Of a stretch of DNA of 64,000 nucleotides, positions 1-13,530 are shown in pieces; position 1 is the first letter of the stretch; each line of letters starts with the position of its first letter. The notes beneath the pieces are model-generated. The model searched no databases, had not been told where the DNA came from, and saw only the letters and a list, made by a program, of their open reading frames with translations. The translations under genes were made by a program, and so were the position numbers. The DNA comes from Moringa oleifera (taxonomy: Eukaryota > Streptophyta > Magnoliopsida > Brassicales > Moringaceae), in the NCBI GenBank assembly GCA_021397835.1, contig JAJFZO010000065.1:3618501-3682500 (forward strand). The letters run 5' to 3'.

Positions 1-1690
1 ACATGATATTAGATAAGAGCATATGACATCAAACATAGCTCCTTTTCTTCGAATGAGTAAAGTCCTTACTTAAAATGATGAATGGTTAAAAGAAGCTACA
101 CTAGTCAACAAATTATGAATTGCCATAAAACGAAAGTTTGTATTCACATGATGCTTACACGATCAGGGGATCCAAGCAAAGCTGACTAGTTATGATAAAA
201 GCAAGTTGTGAATTATTCATTGTCATATAAAATTTCATAAAGAAGTGTCAAACATGAGCCTTTCTGAAATAAAATCAAGGATCATATTACCTATTGGATG
301 GGGTTGATGCAAATGTTCTTCTTATCTTGAAATTGAAACATGAAAATAAGTATCATTTAAAATAAAACCTCACAAAAATGCAATGAAATGATGTGTAAAA
401 ATTAAGTAATTGTTTTTCCTCATACATAAGCAAATATAAGCTTAAGTCCATGAGCTATTGGCCTAGAAGGAACAAAGTTTTTATAACTTATTAAAACTTT
501 AAGTAGATAACAACGATAACTTCAATTAAAAACATAACTATAACAATGATAGAGAAAACACAAAATTACCAAATAGAGAGATAAGTATTTATCCACACAA
601 TTACACCTCTTTGCTAATCATATTGATCAAGCATAATTCTTTAGTTAAGTAAAAATTATTGAACATCTTACAAAAAAATATGTGTTTGCACCCTTACTAA
701 CAATAAAGATATCTACCCCATCATTTCTCTCACAACCTACCTATTCTCTTACACCCTTAGTCACATTTAGTGGCTGCAAAAATTTTTCCTTACCCACATA
801 AATTTTTAGGACTAATAGCAGAAGCAATCATAATTAGAATTACTAATATCTTTCTACTTTTATTCTGCCTAAGCCTTATGCTGTGAGAAGAACCAAATAA
901 GCACGTGAAATCCATATAACAAAAAGGATAAAGAAGAATTATAATCTAAAGCAAGTTTCTTCACCAAACTTATGCTCACTACTTAATCAAAGACACCGTG
1001 ATTGAATTAAAAGCCATAATCCCAAAATCTTGAATCCTAACGACAATCCTCTGTTTGCTAACTTGGCTATTTATTTCCATTATCCATTAGGGTAAGAAGA
1101 TCTAAGTTGCATGACATGCATCACATTTAATAATTGACAAGCTTGTTATTTAACCTTCAATGCTAAATTATTAGTTTCCAAGAGAAAGGAATCTAAATTG
1201 GAAAATTATATGTACCTCTTCCTCACTCTCTCCCTTAAGCTCCAATGTAGCAGAGTGCCTCCCCTTGGTGCTTCTAACTCTACCATTATGTCGAGCAGCA
1301 AGACAATTTCAACCCATAATTTTTCACATTGCAAGTACACATAAGGAAAGTTTATCAGTTTAAGAAATTTGGAGCCAATTGATATGATGAAAAGCCATCT
1401 AGCCTTTCGATAAACATGAAAATATATTAACTTACTTTTATGGTCATTTTGAAAACTCCACCAAAATCGTAGAGTGATTCCACTTATGCCTGATATGAAT
1501 TGAAATAGTAACGATATATTAAAAGCTATTGTCATCTTAACACATATAATGACTAAAATAAGCAGCTAACAAAAATTATCAAATCTGCAATGACAATAGT
1601 TAGAACATAGCCCAAAGAATAAATAGTGTGACAGTATCTACATACAAGAATTGAAAAAATGTTATAACCAAACGAGACATATATGATGCA
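1..1690. other. A+T-rich non-coding DNA, nothing recognised
   Basis: No open frame of convincing length or protein-like composition was seen on either strand. The few open frames near 1.2-1.5 kb have no recognisable motif and are interrupted by A/T runs. Confidence 0.6.
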
Positions 1691-3110
1691 ATTCCCCATC
1701 CTTTTGAGAAAATGTTCCTTCAAAAGCAATATGGATTATCCCATGCAAATACCAAAGAAAAAAGTTCATTTCGTATACTTAAATAGAAAAGTAGAAACAT
1801 TACATAATTTATTGAGCATTAAAACAAGAGTGTTCAAAGATCTCTCCTATTCAAAAACTTCATCAAAGAATGTATATACAATTACATATGAAAATAAGCT
1901 AAAAGACATGCAAACAAGAATATTACAAATTGGGAGCAAAAGACAAAAGAAAATGCCTTTTTTTTTCGTTGCATGCAAAGAATAAAGCAAACATGCAAAC
2001 AAGGTAAGGGGTTCTAGGAAGGACCTAAAAATACTATAAACACACACAATCGGACAACACTTACTAGTCATTACGTATTATTTAATTTGTTAATCTCCAT
2101 GAGAATATCAATTTTAGAGAAAAAAGGATTAACTGGATTAAAAAATAAAAGTGATCGAAAAATTGACCTTCATTAAAATAAAGAAAAGTAAAGAGAAAAG
2201 TTCAATTTATATGCTCAAAAACAAGAGTGGAATCATTACTTAATTTATTGGATGTTAAATCAAAAGTTCGTACAAGTTTATGCAGCTCAAAAACTTCATC
2301 ATGAAATGTATAGAAATATATACATAATAAGGTAGATAAACATCTAGATAGGCAAGTTATAGATTGAAAGTAGGAAAGAAAAAGATTGTTTATTTTGGTT
2401 GTATACAAAAGAATAAGGCAAGCCTCATATTGATTGATACCTATCCATTTTTTGACTCCATATAACTATAACTTACTAAAAAAAAAAAAAAAGAAACATA
2501 TCTTATCGAAATAAAACTATAAAGCAGTGGATCGAATTAGTGAGAATTCATCTATCAATAAAAGAACATTTAAAAATGATAACTCACTCTTTTCATTTTT
2601 TTATTCTACTTAAACAATTCCACATTAAATAAAAACACAATTCACAAGATTAGTATCAATAGTAACCTAAAGCTGCTTAAAAACATAAGGTGTTTTCAAA
2701 AAGATCCATAATTATTATGACCAGACTCAATTGGATAGCCGCATGTTAATTTAATTTGTTGATTTTCATAAAAATATCAAATGCAAAGAAAGAAAGAAGA
2801 ACATGGTTAAATAATAGAGGTGACCAAAAGGAAGATGAACTTGGTTGAAAAAATGAAAATGACAAGAAAATCAACTTTCGTTGAAATAAAAAAGATTAAA
2901 CAAAAAAGTTTATTTTGTATACTGAAAGAGAAGAGTGAAAGCATTGCCTTATTTACTGTGCATTAAGTCAAGAGTTTGCTCAATGTATATGCAATTACAT
3001 ACATAAACAAAAAGGATAAGTAAATAAACAGATTATATTGGTTGACCCAAAAGGATCAAGCAGGCCTTGTTTTAGTTGACGACTATTCATTTCTTGGTTG
3101 TATAGAACTA
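1690..3110. repeat. Diverged ~0.6 kb tandem repeat, about three copies
   Basis: Three stretches (about 1,750-1,900, 2,165-2,340 and 2,890-3,020) share a recognisable order of words: an AAAGTTCA/AAAGTTTATTT start, a 'gagtg...cattac' segment, a 'cattaa..caagag' segment and a 'gtatatacaattacatat' end. A fourth partial copy lies near 10,375-10,480, next to the right-hand copy of the larger duplication. No protein-coding sense was found; it looks like decayed intron or intergenic DNA. Confidence 0.5.
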
Positions 3111-4400
3111 TCACTTTTGCACAAAATTAATGGTTATGACTTTAAAAAGATGTATAACTGGTGAAGAAGTCTTCACTAACCAAAATACGTTTACAAATGA
3201 TGGCTAACTTCATTTCTTTTTTGATTTTAGTTAAAGAGTTACACATAAAAAAGACAGTTCAAAATATTGAAACACTAACCTTCTTGGTGACATTAAGACT
3301 ACATGATAAGTTGCTATCACACATTTTAAAAGGTGAGGTCTTTTCAAGTGAGATCTACAAATACAATAAATAGACATAATTGGACAACACTTTCCAAGTG
3401 TAATTTGCTGAGCTCTATGATAAATCCTAGTAAGGAACAAGCAATGGAAGGCCTAATTTGAATGATCTTAATCACAAGAAAGATTGCTTGATGAATAAGA
3501 ATGAATTCATCAAACAAATAACATGAGGCCAAACACTGAAAGAAAATGAATATAAAGTTATAAATCTACCGTAGTAGCATTCCTAACATCTCGTCAACTT
3601 TCATAGAAAGAATAAAATTAGAGGAACTCTAAGTATGCATGATTGTATGCAAAGACCTAAAAACATCTCTATCTAGTTCCACAACATCATAATTAAAAAG
3701 CTCCTCAGCTACTACAAAAATTATGAGATGACTTACACCCTTTAGGCAATATGTACTAGCACTGGTTATAAAAGAAAGTCAGCAGGAAACTAGAAATATG
3801 TTCATACCTCAAATTTCACTATTCCAATCAATCTTCTGCTTCACTTCTTTGTGAACATCAGGCTCTACAAGTTCTTAAAAATGAAAAAAAAAAAAGCAAA
3901 AATCACCCAAGAAGGTATAATCACGTAAATCCTTACAAAACATCTAAAAGTTATACAATTCATTTCCCTTCCAAACGAGTGAAGGAAGTTTAGAAAAAAA
4001 ATTAAGAACAAAAAAGAATGAGAAAGAACAAGAAAAGGTTATGGGGACAAGAATATCCAATCATGTTGCAATTGGTCTTTGTTGCATAAACCAATTCAAA
4101 CATTAACTTAGGAGGGTTAATCAAAGGCTAGTTGTTTAGAGCATCAGTTACAATGCACTCAAGAACATACCACTCGAAGTCAACAAAATTACCAAATGGC
4201 ATATACAAATTTGCATAATTGTTCATGAAGTAATGAACATCAAGAAAATTGTTTACACAAAACTTGCATGCTAGTTACCAGAATGTAAAACTACAAAGAA
4301 TAATGACATCTAAACTCTTGACCACCTAATTCCTTATGTTGAAATACATAATAAGGTATGTAAATTAAAAGAAAATTGTAAAACAGGTTTGTTTCTAAAT
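3040..4400. repeat. Left copy of the ~7.5 kb block-A segmental duplication
   Basis: This stretch is co-linear with 10,490-11,920. Matching landmarks at 3,480/11,003, 3,567/11,090 and 4,135/11,645 have offsets of about 7.51-7.52 kb. It is non-coding as far as I can see and leads straight into AIR9-derived modules in both copies. The same-direction repeat implies a tandem segmental duplication of block A. Confidence 0.7.
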
Positions 4401-4509
4401 GCTCTAAAATATCATAACAGTATTCACTTTAGGATATTGAAAATATTTTACCCAAAAAAGAAAAAGGAAAAGTCCATAAAAGCAAGGATATTGACCTGCA
4501 CATTATCAT

Positions 4510-5002
4510 CAATGATTGGTTCTGTTGATGCAGAAATAGGTTGCCCTTTCAACACCATCCGCTCTTATCGGTGTGTAGATAGCCATAAGCCTCTACCCCA
4601 CATTATCAACATTAGATACATACATCCTTTGTGTCTCTCCTGCAAAATCATCAAATGAGTCTGTAAAAAAATAAAACTTTTAAAGAACCAATGGATATAG
4701 TATCAGTTAATTATATCTAGGAAAATATCAAATTTGTGAAGTAGAGGCATGTCATGAGTTTACCTAACAAAATATAAAGGGAACCAATAGCATATCAAAA
4801 GGCACATAATAAATAAATACCAGAGCATATAATGAATTGTAGAAAAAAAGTTATACTAACCCAGTTTCCTTATTCTCATGTAATTACTCAAACTTGCTAG
4901 GGCCCTCTCTACCTCTAAAGTACTCTCCAAATCCTTTGATAATACTTCCTTCAATGGCGTCTTCGATAATTTGGACATTATTGACAGATGAAGAAGTTGC
5001 CA
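4510..5002 (-). pseudogene. AIR9: AIR9-derived A9-repeat module 1 (two exons)
   Basis: AIR9 is a plant microtubule-associated protein made of leucine-rich repeats followed by a string of A9 domains. On the minus strand, exon a (4,861-5,002) reads as an A9 segment with the hallmark GREGPSKFE and LHENKETG, bounded by a tag acceptor and a gtt donor. Exon b (4,510-4,639) reads like the last A9 repeat (RLMAIYTPIRADGVE). Lesions: the conserved W after KFE is a stop (TAA), exon b has a stop after NVDNVG, and one extra base shifts the frame after ADGVE. It is a fragment of a protein that normally exceeds 1,600 residues. Exon a matches an internal A9 repeat and exon b the terminal one, so the repeats between them are missing. 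Confidence 0.8.
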
Positions 5003-5490
5003 CTAAGTAACACAATTATTTTTTCAACTATTATCACTATTTCTAATGGTTTAAAAAGTTTAGAAATAGAGAATGTTAAAACAATTGCAGAGGAAATCAC
5101 ATATTAACCGTGAGACTTGATAGAAGCCAACCTTTAAATTTTAATGAAATAATACCAAAACAAGCAGTTAGCATACTTATTTGGCATGATTCACATATGC
5201 AACACCAATCCATGGCAGCCTTAACACATGTAATCCAAGTATATTATCCTTGTCAGCTCATGTTTAGGAAAGTATCTCCATTCACCTAAACTCTTAACCA
5301 CTTAATTCCTTATGTTGAAACACAGAATAGGGTATACAAAATAAAAGGAAGTTGCAAAACTAGTTTGTTTCTAGATGTTCCGAAACATCATAATAAGACT
5401 TCGATATTCACTATAGTCCATTAAAAAGATTTTACCTAGAAAAGAAAAAGAAAAAAGCCATAAAAACAAGGTCATTGCTCTGCATATTAT

Positions 5491-5984
5491 CAACAGTGAT
5501 TGGTTTTGTTGATCTAGAAACAGGTTGATCCTCAACACCATCCTCTCTTGCAAGAGTGTAGATAGCCATCAGTCTATACCCCACATCATTAACATTATAT
5601 TCATACATCTTCCCTATCTCTCCTGCAGCATCATCAAATGAGTGTACAAAAATGAAACTTTTAAGGAACCAAGAGATATAGTACCAATTAATTATATCTA
5701 GAAAAACATCTAATCTACAAAGTAGAAGCATGTCATAAGTGTAGCTAACAAAATATAAATGTAGTAAATAGTACATTAAATGCCACATGATAAAGAAATA
5801 CCAGAGCATAAAATGAACTACAGAAAAAAAAAATTATACTAACCTAGTATTCTTAGTCTTATGTAACCACTCAAACTTGCTGGGCCCTCTCTACCTCCAA
5901 GGTACTTTCCAAATCCATTGATAATACTTCCTTCAATGGAATCTCCAATAATTTGGACATTACTCACAGATGGAAGAGTTGCCA
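5491..5984 (-). pseudogene. AIR9: AIR9-derived A9-repeat module 2 (two exons)
   Basis: Exon a (5,844-5,984) gives PSVSNVQIIGDSIEGSII and, one frame over, PSKFEWLHKTKNT, so about one base has been lost in the GREGP codons. Exon b (5,491-5,622, 132 nt) is open and reads GEIGKMYEYNVNDVGYRLMA, then IYTLAREDGVEDQPVS. It is preceded by an intact gatgctgcag acceptor. This is the clearest AIR9 terminal-A9 match on the left side. The donor after exon b is weak (ATAATA in place of the GTAATG seen in modules 3 and 5). The module is one of seven and cannot encode AIR9 by itself. Confidence 0.82.
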
Positions 5985-6651
5985 CTAGAAAGTATAATAA
6001 TTCTTTCAACTATTGTTACCATTTTTAAAGGTTAAAAAAGATTAAAAATAGAGAATATTCAAACAGTTACAGAGAAAAACACACAATGGTCGTGAAACTT
6101 TATAAAAGCCAACCCTTAAATTTCAAAGAGATAATACCAGAACAAGCAGTTAGCATACTTGATTAGATTAAGAAGGCAAATACAAAGCACAAGCATATAA
6201 AGACACATAACCACATGGAGTAATGACATGTACATATAAGTATCCAGAAAGAGACATGCAAAAGTAATGCAAGCACTCAAGCAAAAGGAGAAAGAAAATT
6301 AACATAAATTTGACAAAGTTAAAGAAGATTAGAAATACTTACTTCGCATGATTCACATACGCAATAACAACCCATGGATGCGTCAGCACATGCAATCCAA
6401 ATATACTATCCTTGTCAACTCAAGTTCACGAAAGTATCTCCATTTATCTAAACCCTTATTCATTAATTCCTTATATTGAAATACAGAATAGGATATATAA
6501 AATAAAAGAAAGTTGCAAAACTGGTTTGTTTCTAGATGTTCTAAAACATTATAACAAAACTTGAATATTCACGACACGACATTGAAAACATTTTACCTAG
6601 TAAAGGAAAAGCAAAAAGCCCAAAAAACAAGGTTACTGCTCGTCACATTAC

Positions 6652-7135
6652 CAATAGTGATTAGTTTTGTTGATCCAGAAATAGGTTGGCCCTTAACACC
6701 ATCATCTCTTGCTAGAGTGTAGAGCCACTAGTTTGTATCCCACATCATTAAAATGTAATACATACATCTTCCCTATCTCTCCTGTAGCATCATAAAATGA
6801 GTCTATACAAAAATACAACTTTTAAAGAACCAAGAGATATAGCACGAGTAAATTATATCTACGAAAATATATAATCTGTGAAGTAGAAGATGTCATAAGT
6901 TTAGCAAATAAAATACAAAGGGACCAATACCATATTAAAAGGCACATGATAAATAAATACTAAAACATATAATGAACTGCAAAAAAAAAAAGTCACAATG
7001 ACCCAATTTCATTATCTCGTATAACCACTCAAACTTGGCAAGGCCTACCTCCAAATTACCTTCCAAATACTTTGATAATACTTCCTTCAATGGTATCTCC
7101 GATAGGATATTACCCAATAGATGGAGGAGCTGCCA
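6652..7135 (-). pseudogene. AIR9: AIR9-derived A9-repeat module 3 (two exons)
   Basis: Exon a (7,003-7,135) retains AAPPSIG, GDTIEGSIIK and a frame-shifted KFEWLYEI. It is 9 nt shorter than the other copies and has stops. Exon b (6,652-6,781) keeps acceptor and donor (ctacag / gtaatg) but is 2 nt short of the 132-nt version, so its reading frame is broken. About 60 bp of flanking intron is also shared with the other modules. It is a decayed copy, clearly homologous to modules 1 and 2. Confidence 0.75.
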
Positions 7136-7139
7136 CTAG

Positions 7140-9690
7140 GTAACATAATCATTTTTTCAACTATTATAGCCATTTCTAAGGGTTTAAAAAGATTAGAAAT
7201 AGAGAATATTCAAAGAATTATAGAAAAAACACGCATTGGCTTTGGGACTTGATAAAAACCGACCCTTAAATTTTAATGAGATAATACCAAAGCAAGTAGT
7301 TGGCATACTTGATTAGATCAAAAAGACAAACACAAAGCACAAGCATGCAAAGACAGACGATCACATGGAGTAATAACATGCACATAAATATCCATAGAGT
7401 GACATGAAAAAGTAACGCAAGCACTCAAGCAAAACAAAGAGAGAAAAATAACATAAATTTGACAAAGTCAAAGAATAATAGAAATAGTTACTTCGCATGA
7501 TTCACTTATGTAATAATAATCCATGGCAGCTAGTTCCAGCACACATAATCCAAATATGCTATCCTTGTCAGGTCAGGTTCAAGAAAGTATCTCTTTTCAT
7601 CAAGAAGTGCAAAAAAGAAAATAATGATGAAGACATGCAATATATTTTGAGATAGTTTTTCATAAAAGTCCATACCCATAGAGATTAAGGTGGATTTAAT
7701 TGTTGCAGGGATCTAAGTGTAAACACTCTAATTCCTGCAATTCCTAAAAGATGAGGAAAATGATTTTTAGATAAGCATTTATGTTCTACAGATTTTGTTG
7801 TTAGCAATCATGCTACATTTATTCTATTTAGCTGCAGTTCAGTAGCGTTCTACAAACATCCTCCTCTTTTTCCTCAACTTCTTGCCAAACTTTCTAGAAA
7901 TTTCCATTGATTGAAGTTCAAGAATGCTGATTAGGGGATCCAATTATACATTGATAAATAGATGATATTTTTTCGGTAGCATATGCAGCATTTTAGCGAT
8001 AATTTTTCTAAATTATATACAAAATTCTTCAAACAAACAATAAAAACTATGTGTACAATAGAAACATTTGAGGTGTTACTCAAGTTTTTGTCATTCTTGA
8101 ATACACAATTTCAGGCATTCCTAGCACATCAAGGACAAACTGAAGGTCAACTTCAATAACGTATGCTAATTTTTTTATATAAAAACGTAGTATTTACTTC
8201 TGGTAAGTTAGAAACCAATTTCAAAATGTCAAAGCAACTAACAGTAACAATAACTCATGACATTAACAGTGGGTATCTAGGAATAAAACTAATGGAAACA
8301 ATCAACTTAATTTCCTAAAAATATTTAATTCTAACCCAAGAAAAAGCTAGTGTGAAAGCATACCTTCATGTGTTACCTTTCCTTTAAATTGATGCAAGTG
8401 GTGCGACAAACCTACCATCTGAGAAAACTTCATGATTACTAAACATAAAGAACTTGCACTAGAATTCTTTTCACTATGTTATAGTTCTATTATGTTACCT
8501 TCAATACATACAATTAGTTGGTCCTATCAATCAGCTTAGAAACCTTCATGGAAATTTACACTTAACCAACAAATTTACAAGTGTGTCAAACTAGAAAACC
8601 TATACGATTCAATTGTTTTTAAAAATATTATAAGAAATATTAGGAAACTGTTTTTGAACTTTAGGCTCACCTGTTCATGATTGATAGACAACACGTGTGA
8701 GAAGTCTAAACTTTGAATCCAATATGTATGCTTTTTTATCTCCTAAGCATGAACAACTTGGAAACACAATTACGAAAAAAGAACTAGTGGCTAAATGCCA
8801 CATAACAGATTTCTTTGAAAAAAGTAATAGGTAAAATAAAGAAACGTAAAGTTAAATACCTTTCCAATTCTCCAAGTTAAATTTTGTCATCCAAGGCCCC
8901 TATTGCTATGACCAAATTCCCAGCATTATTAGATAATTCTGGTAATGGAAGGGCAACCATTGGTTTTGAACCACCATTGGTTTTGAACCAACAAAAAAAG
9001 ATTTCAAGTATGAGAACAAACATTGACGAAGAACAAAGGAATAAAGGATTAATTATAATGAAGTATTACAAAATGAGATCAACTTACTTACTCCATTTTC
9101 ACAAATCATAATGGCAGACATAAATATATGTAGATTATTATTAAGCAACAAGACCTACTAATGTGATATTTAATCATCAGGCATGACCCATATCTGATCA
9201 TCCTCGATTCTCTCATCTTCTTTTGACAAATCAGTTTTGCTATTTTTATCCTTAAATGCCTTCATATACTGCAAGTTTTGTTTGTTAATATGACCAAACC
9301 AACCGTAAAGGCTTCTGCATCAATTGCACAATAATAACCCATAAATTTACTAGCTATTATTACTAGCGAAGAGGCTGCACATGGTCAAGACTGGAAGTAA
9401 GTAAGTCATTTATAGAATCAGAAGTTATCCACAAAGTAAACATCTATATTTATTGGATTGAGGAAAAGTTTTTACACGAGAACAATAATGAAAAAAGTGA
9501 GACAAGGAAAGAACATGAAGGACAAACCTTTTTTAGGTTGTTGGCAACAGAATGAGATAGACACGGAGCTTCTTTAGAGTCTGCAAGTGGGGGACTACAC
9601 AGTAGGCAATAAGGAAAAGTGATCTTCATAGCCCATAAGATTTTAACAGGAATCAAGAGATGTAATAAAACATAGCTTTTAAGGGAATGT
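7140..9690. other. Block-A spacer with unassigned exon-like scraps
   Basis: 7,140-7,600 is AIR9-module intron/spacer shared with the other modules. From about 7,600 on the sequence is single-copy in the window. Two stretches look protein-like on the minus strand: about 8,885-8,990 (PMVALPLPELSNNAGNLVIA) and about 9,175-9,290 (NLQYMKAFKDKNSKTDLSKE, followed by acidic residues). I recognise neither and cannot show that they are genes. Confidence 0.4.
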
Positions 9691-10299
9691 ACTGCTAAGT
9701 ATCCAATAATAATATCTGTCTTTATGTTCGTAAATGCTACTTTTTCAATTTGTTTTATCTCTAAGTCACACAAATTAAAATCAATTGAGATATGGATAAA
9801 GGTCACCTGAATGATCAAGGAAGAAGGCAAAGTTGAAGAAACTCCATGGCCAGCTGAATCTTCACATGGTTTTGTGTTTTGTAAGGTACACTATCAATAT
9901 CACCAAAAATTTGCATCTGTGATATAGTAAATGACAAGACTATGCCACTTAAGAACACATAGAATCTTCCATCTCTTTAAAGTCACCTTAACAGAAGTGC
10001 AAGGCATATAATCCACTTCAATCACCTTTATGAAACATACAAGCAAGTGTGGATTTTGAAAGAGTGCCTGCCTCAAAAGAAATTGAGTTCGGTATATCCA
10101 TGTGAATGTGGCGATAGTTCTTTAACTTCAATCCCAGAACTTGAAAAACTCATGCTTTTCTTAATTCGGCTACAATTTATAGATTTTACCTCTCCCAAAA
10201 AAAATGTTGTAAATAGGCCTATGATCTGAGAACGTTGTTTCCCCACAAACATAAGATAGTTGATTCAAGCCTCTCCGATACCATAGTATACTATCACAC
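9690..10299 (-). pseudogene. Inositol-polyphosphate 5-phosphatase C-terminal fragment, copy 2
   Basis: Inositol-polyphosphate 5-phosphatases remove the 5-phosphate of inositol phosphates and phosphoinositides. Starting right after a ccatccag acceptor at 10,299, the minus strand reads CDSILWYRRGLNQLSYVCGE, then TTFSDHRPIYNIFF. This matches the conserved C-terminal catalytic blocks of plant 5-phosphatases (CDRILWYG and FSDHRPVY). A stop follows about 43 residues in. The remainder (9,690-10,100) is shared with 15,180-15,570, so both copies come from one ancestral segment. All upstream catalytic exons are missing here. Confidence 0.8.
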
Positions 10300-10489
10300 C
10301 TGGATGGAAAGGGCACATTATTTCATAAGTTGACAATCAAGTAATACAAGGTTAACATGATTTCACATCAAATTAAGAGTTTGTTGAACAACCTTCCATC
10401 AGAAAATGAATATGCAGTTACATATGTAAACAAAGAGGATAAGCTAACAAGGAGATTATAGGTTAAAAATAAAAAGGAGAAGATTACTT

Positions 10490-11920
10490 TATTTTAGTTG
10501 ACCTAAAAGAATAAAGCAGGCCTTGTTTTGATTGACAGCTATCCATTTCTTGGCTCCTAAAACTATTACTTCTACTCAAAATCAATAGTTGTTACTCCAA
10601 GAAGATGTATAACCAATGAAGAAGTCTTCCATCAACCAACAAAAAAAAAGTTTACAAATGATGGTTAACTCCTTCTCATTTTTGATTCTAGTAAAAAAGT
10701 GACACATAAAAAAGATAATTCAAAATATTAAAACACTAACCTTCTTGGTGACATTAGGATTGCATGATGAGTAGCTATCGCAGGTTTTGAAAGGTGAGAT
10801 CATTTCAAATAGGAGCTACAAAAAAAAATAAATAGATACAATTAGACAACACTTACCAAGTGTAATTTACTGATCTCCATGATAAATCTTGGTAAGTAAC
10901 AAGCAACGAAAGGCCTAAATCGAAATTTACTGATCTCCATGATAAATCTTGGTAAGGAATAAGCAACGGAAGGCCTAAATCGAAGGGTCTCAATCACAAA
11001 AAAGATTGCTAGGTGAATAAGAATGAATTCTTTAAACAAACAATGAGAGACCTAATACTAAAAAAAAAATGAATATAAAGTTATGAATCTACCATAGCAG
11101 TATTCCTAAGATCTTGTTAACTTTCATAGAAATAATAAAATTAGAGGAACTCTGAGTCACATGATTGTACGCAAAGACCTAAAAACATCCCTACTCAGTT
11201 CCACAACATCATAATTGAACAACTCCTTAGCTGCCTTAAAAATTATGAGATGACTTACACCTCTTAGGCCATGTGTACTAGCATTGGTTATAAAAGAGAA
11301 AATTCAGTGGGAAACTAAAAATATGTTCATACCTCAAATTTTAATATTCCAATGTCAAGCTTCTGCTTCACTTCTTTATGAACATCAGGCCCTACAAGTA
11401 ATAAAAATGAAAAAATAAGTAGGAATCACTAAGAAGGTACAAATATGTAAATCCTTACAGAACATCTATGAGTCCTATAATACATTTCCCTTCCTAAACT
11501 ATAAAGGAAGCTTAGAAAAAAAATTAAGGAAAAAAGAATGAGAAATAATAAGGAAAGGTTATAAGGATAAGTATATCTAATCACGTTACAATTGGTCTTT
11601 GTTGTATAAAACAATTCAAACATTTAACTTAGGAGGGTTAATCAAAGGCTAATGGTTTGGAGCATCAGTTGCAATACACTCAAAAACTTACCAGTTGATG
11701 TCATCAAATTACCAAATGGCATATACATTTTTGCACAACTGTTCTTGAAGTAATGAACATCAAGAAAATTGTTTACACAAAACCTGCATACTAGTTACTA
11801 GGATGTAAAACTAAAAAGAACAATAACATCGAAACCCTTAACCACTTAATTCTTTATGTTGAAATACAAAATAAAGTATATAAACTGAAAGAAAGTTAAG
11901 AAAACTATTTTGTTTCTAGA
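10490..11920. repeat. Right copy of the ~7.5 kb block-A segmental duplication
   Basis: Co-linear partner of 3,040-4,400, with many point differences and small indels. The landmark 'ctaccatagcagtattcctaa' near 11,090 pairs with 'ctaccgtagtagcattcctaa' near 3,567. The copies have diverged enough that the duplication is not recent. The right copy carries the private 60-bp tandem repeat described separately. Confidence 0.7.
10864..10983. repeat. 60-bp tandem duplication
   Basis: Two adjacent 60-bp units (10,864-10,923 and 10,924-10,983) differ at only a few positions. Both start aatttactgatctccatga. The homologous left copy near 3,400 has a single unit, so this arose after the larger duplication. 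Confidence 0.9.
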
Positions 11921-12034
11921 TGCGATAAAACATCATAACGCAACTTGAATATTTAATATAGGCCATTAAAAAGATTTTACCAAGAAAAGAAAAGGCGAAA
12001 AGCCATAAAACAAGGTTGTTACTTTGCACAGTAC

Positions 12035-12368
12035 AAACAATGATTGGTTATGCTCATGCGGAAACAGGTTAGCCCTCAAAATCATCATTTCTTACAGGAA
12101 TCTCCTACAACATCATCAAATTAGTCTATACAAAAATGAAACTTTTAAAGAACCAATAGCTATTAAAAGGCACATGATAAATAAATACTAGAGCATATAA
12201 TCAAGCGAAAAAAAAATTACACTAACCCACTTTCCTTATTCTCATATAACCACTCAAACTTGCTAGGGCCCTCTTTACCTACAAAATACTCTCAAAATCC
12301 CTTGATAATGCTTCCTTTAACGGCATCTCCGATAATTCAGACATTACTAACAGATGAAAGAACTGCTA
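12035..12368 (-). pseudogene. AIR9: AIR9-derived A9-repeat module 4 (exon b truncated)
   Basis: Exon a (12,227-12,368, 142 nt) has near-consensus borders (acgcag acceptor, gttag donor) and reads GDAVKGSIIKGF, then KEGPSKFEWLYENKESG with the A9 tryptophan intact. It carries stops where NVRI and GFGE would be expected. Exon b (12,035-12,104) is only about 70 nt, having lost the middle that encodes the MYEYNVNDVGYRL region. Confidence 0.78.
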
Positions 12369-13036
12369 CTGCGTAACATAATCATTTTCTCATATATTAT
12401 CACCATTTCTGAGGATTTACCAAGATTAGAAATAAAGAATGTTCAACTATGACGGAGAAAAACACAAACTGACCTTGAGAATTAATAAAAGCTAACCCTT
12501 AAATTCCAATGAGATAATAGCAGAACAAACAGTTGGCAAACTTAATTAGATCCAAAAGGCAAACACAAGGCATAAGAATACAGAGACATACAACTACATG
12601 GAGTAAGAACATATACATATATGTATCCATAGAGACACATGCAAAAGCAACACCAACACTCAAGCAAAACATAAAAAGAAAAATAAAATAAATTTGACGA
12701 AGCCAAACAAGATTAGAAATAGTTACATCGCATAATTCACGTGCGCAACAACAAGCCAAGGCAACCTCAGCACAGTAATCCATATATACTATCCTTGTCA
12801 ACTTAGGTTCACAAAAGCATCTCTATACATCCAAACCCTCAACCACTTAATTCGTTATGTCGAAATACAAAATAAGGTGTATAAAATAAAAAAAAAAGTT
12901 GTAAAACTAGTTTCTTTGATGATGTTCTAAACATTTATAACAGAACTTGAATATCCAGTGTAGGACACTGAAAAGATTTTACCTAGAAAAAGCAAAAGAA
13001 AAAGCCATAAAACAAGGTTATTGCTTTACACATTAC

Positions 13037-13530
13037 CAATAGTGATTGGTTGTACTGATGCAGAAATAGGTTGGCCCTCGAAACCATCCTCTCTTACTAA
13101 AGTGTAGGTAGCCACTAGTCTATACCCCACATCATGAACATTAGATTCATAAATCCTCCCTGTCTCTCATGCAGCATTATTAAATGAGTCTGTACAGAAA
13201 TGAAACTTTTAAAAAACCAAAAGATATAGTACCAGTTAATTATATCTAAGAAAATATCTAATATATGAGGTAGAAGCATGTCATAAATTTAGTTAACAAA
13301 ATATAAATGGAACCAATAACATATTAAAAGGCATATGATAAATAAATACCAGAGCATATGATCAATGGTAGAAAAAAATTACAATAACTTAGTTTCTTGA
13401 TTCTCATATAACCACTTAAACTTGCCAAGGCCCTCTTTACCGACAAAGTACTCTTCAAATCCTTTGATAATGCTTCCTTTAATGGCATCTTCTATAACTC
13501 AGACATTAGTGACAGATGGAGGAGCTGTCA
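13037..13530 (-). pseudogene. AIR9: AIR9-derived A9-repeat module 5 (two exons)
   Basis: Exon a (13,389-13,530, 142 nt) reads TAPPSVTNV, a stop, then DAIKGSIIKGFEEYFVGKEG and KFKWLYEN. Exon b (13,037-13,168, 132 nt) has the normal length and donor, but its acceptor has changed from cag to cat, so correct splicing is unlikely. The 3' flank carries the same spacer as the other modules. Confidence 0.75.
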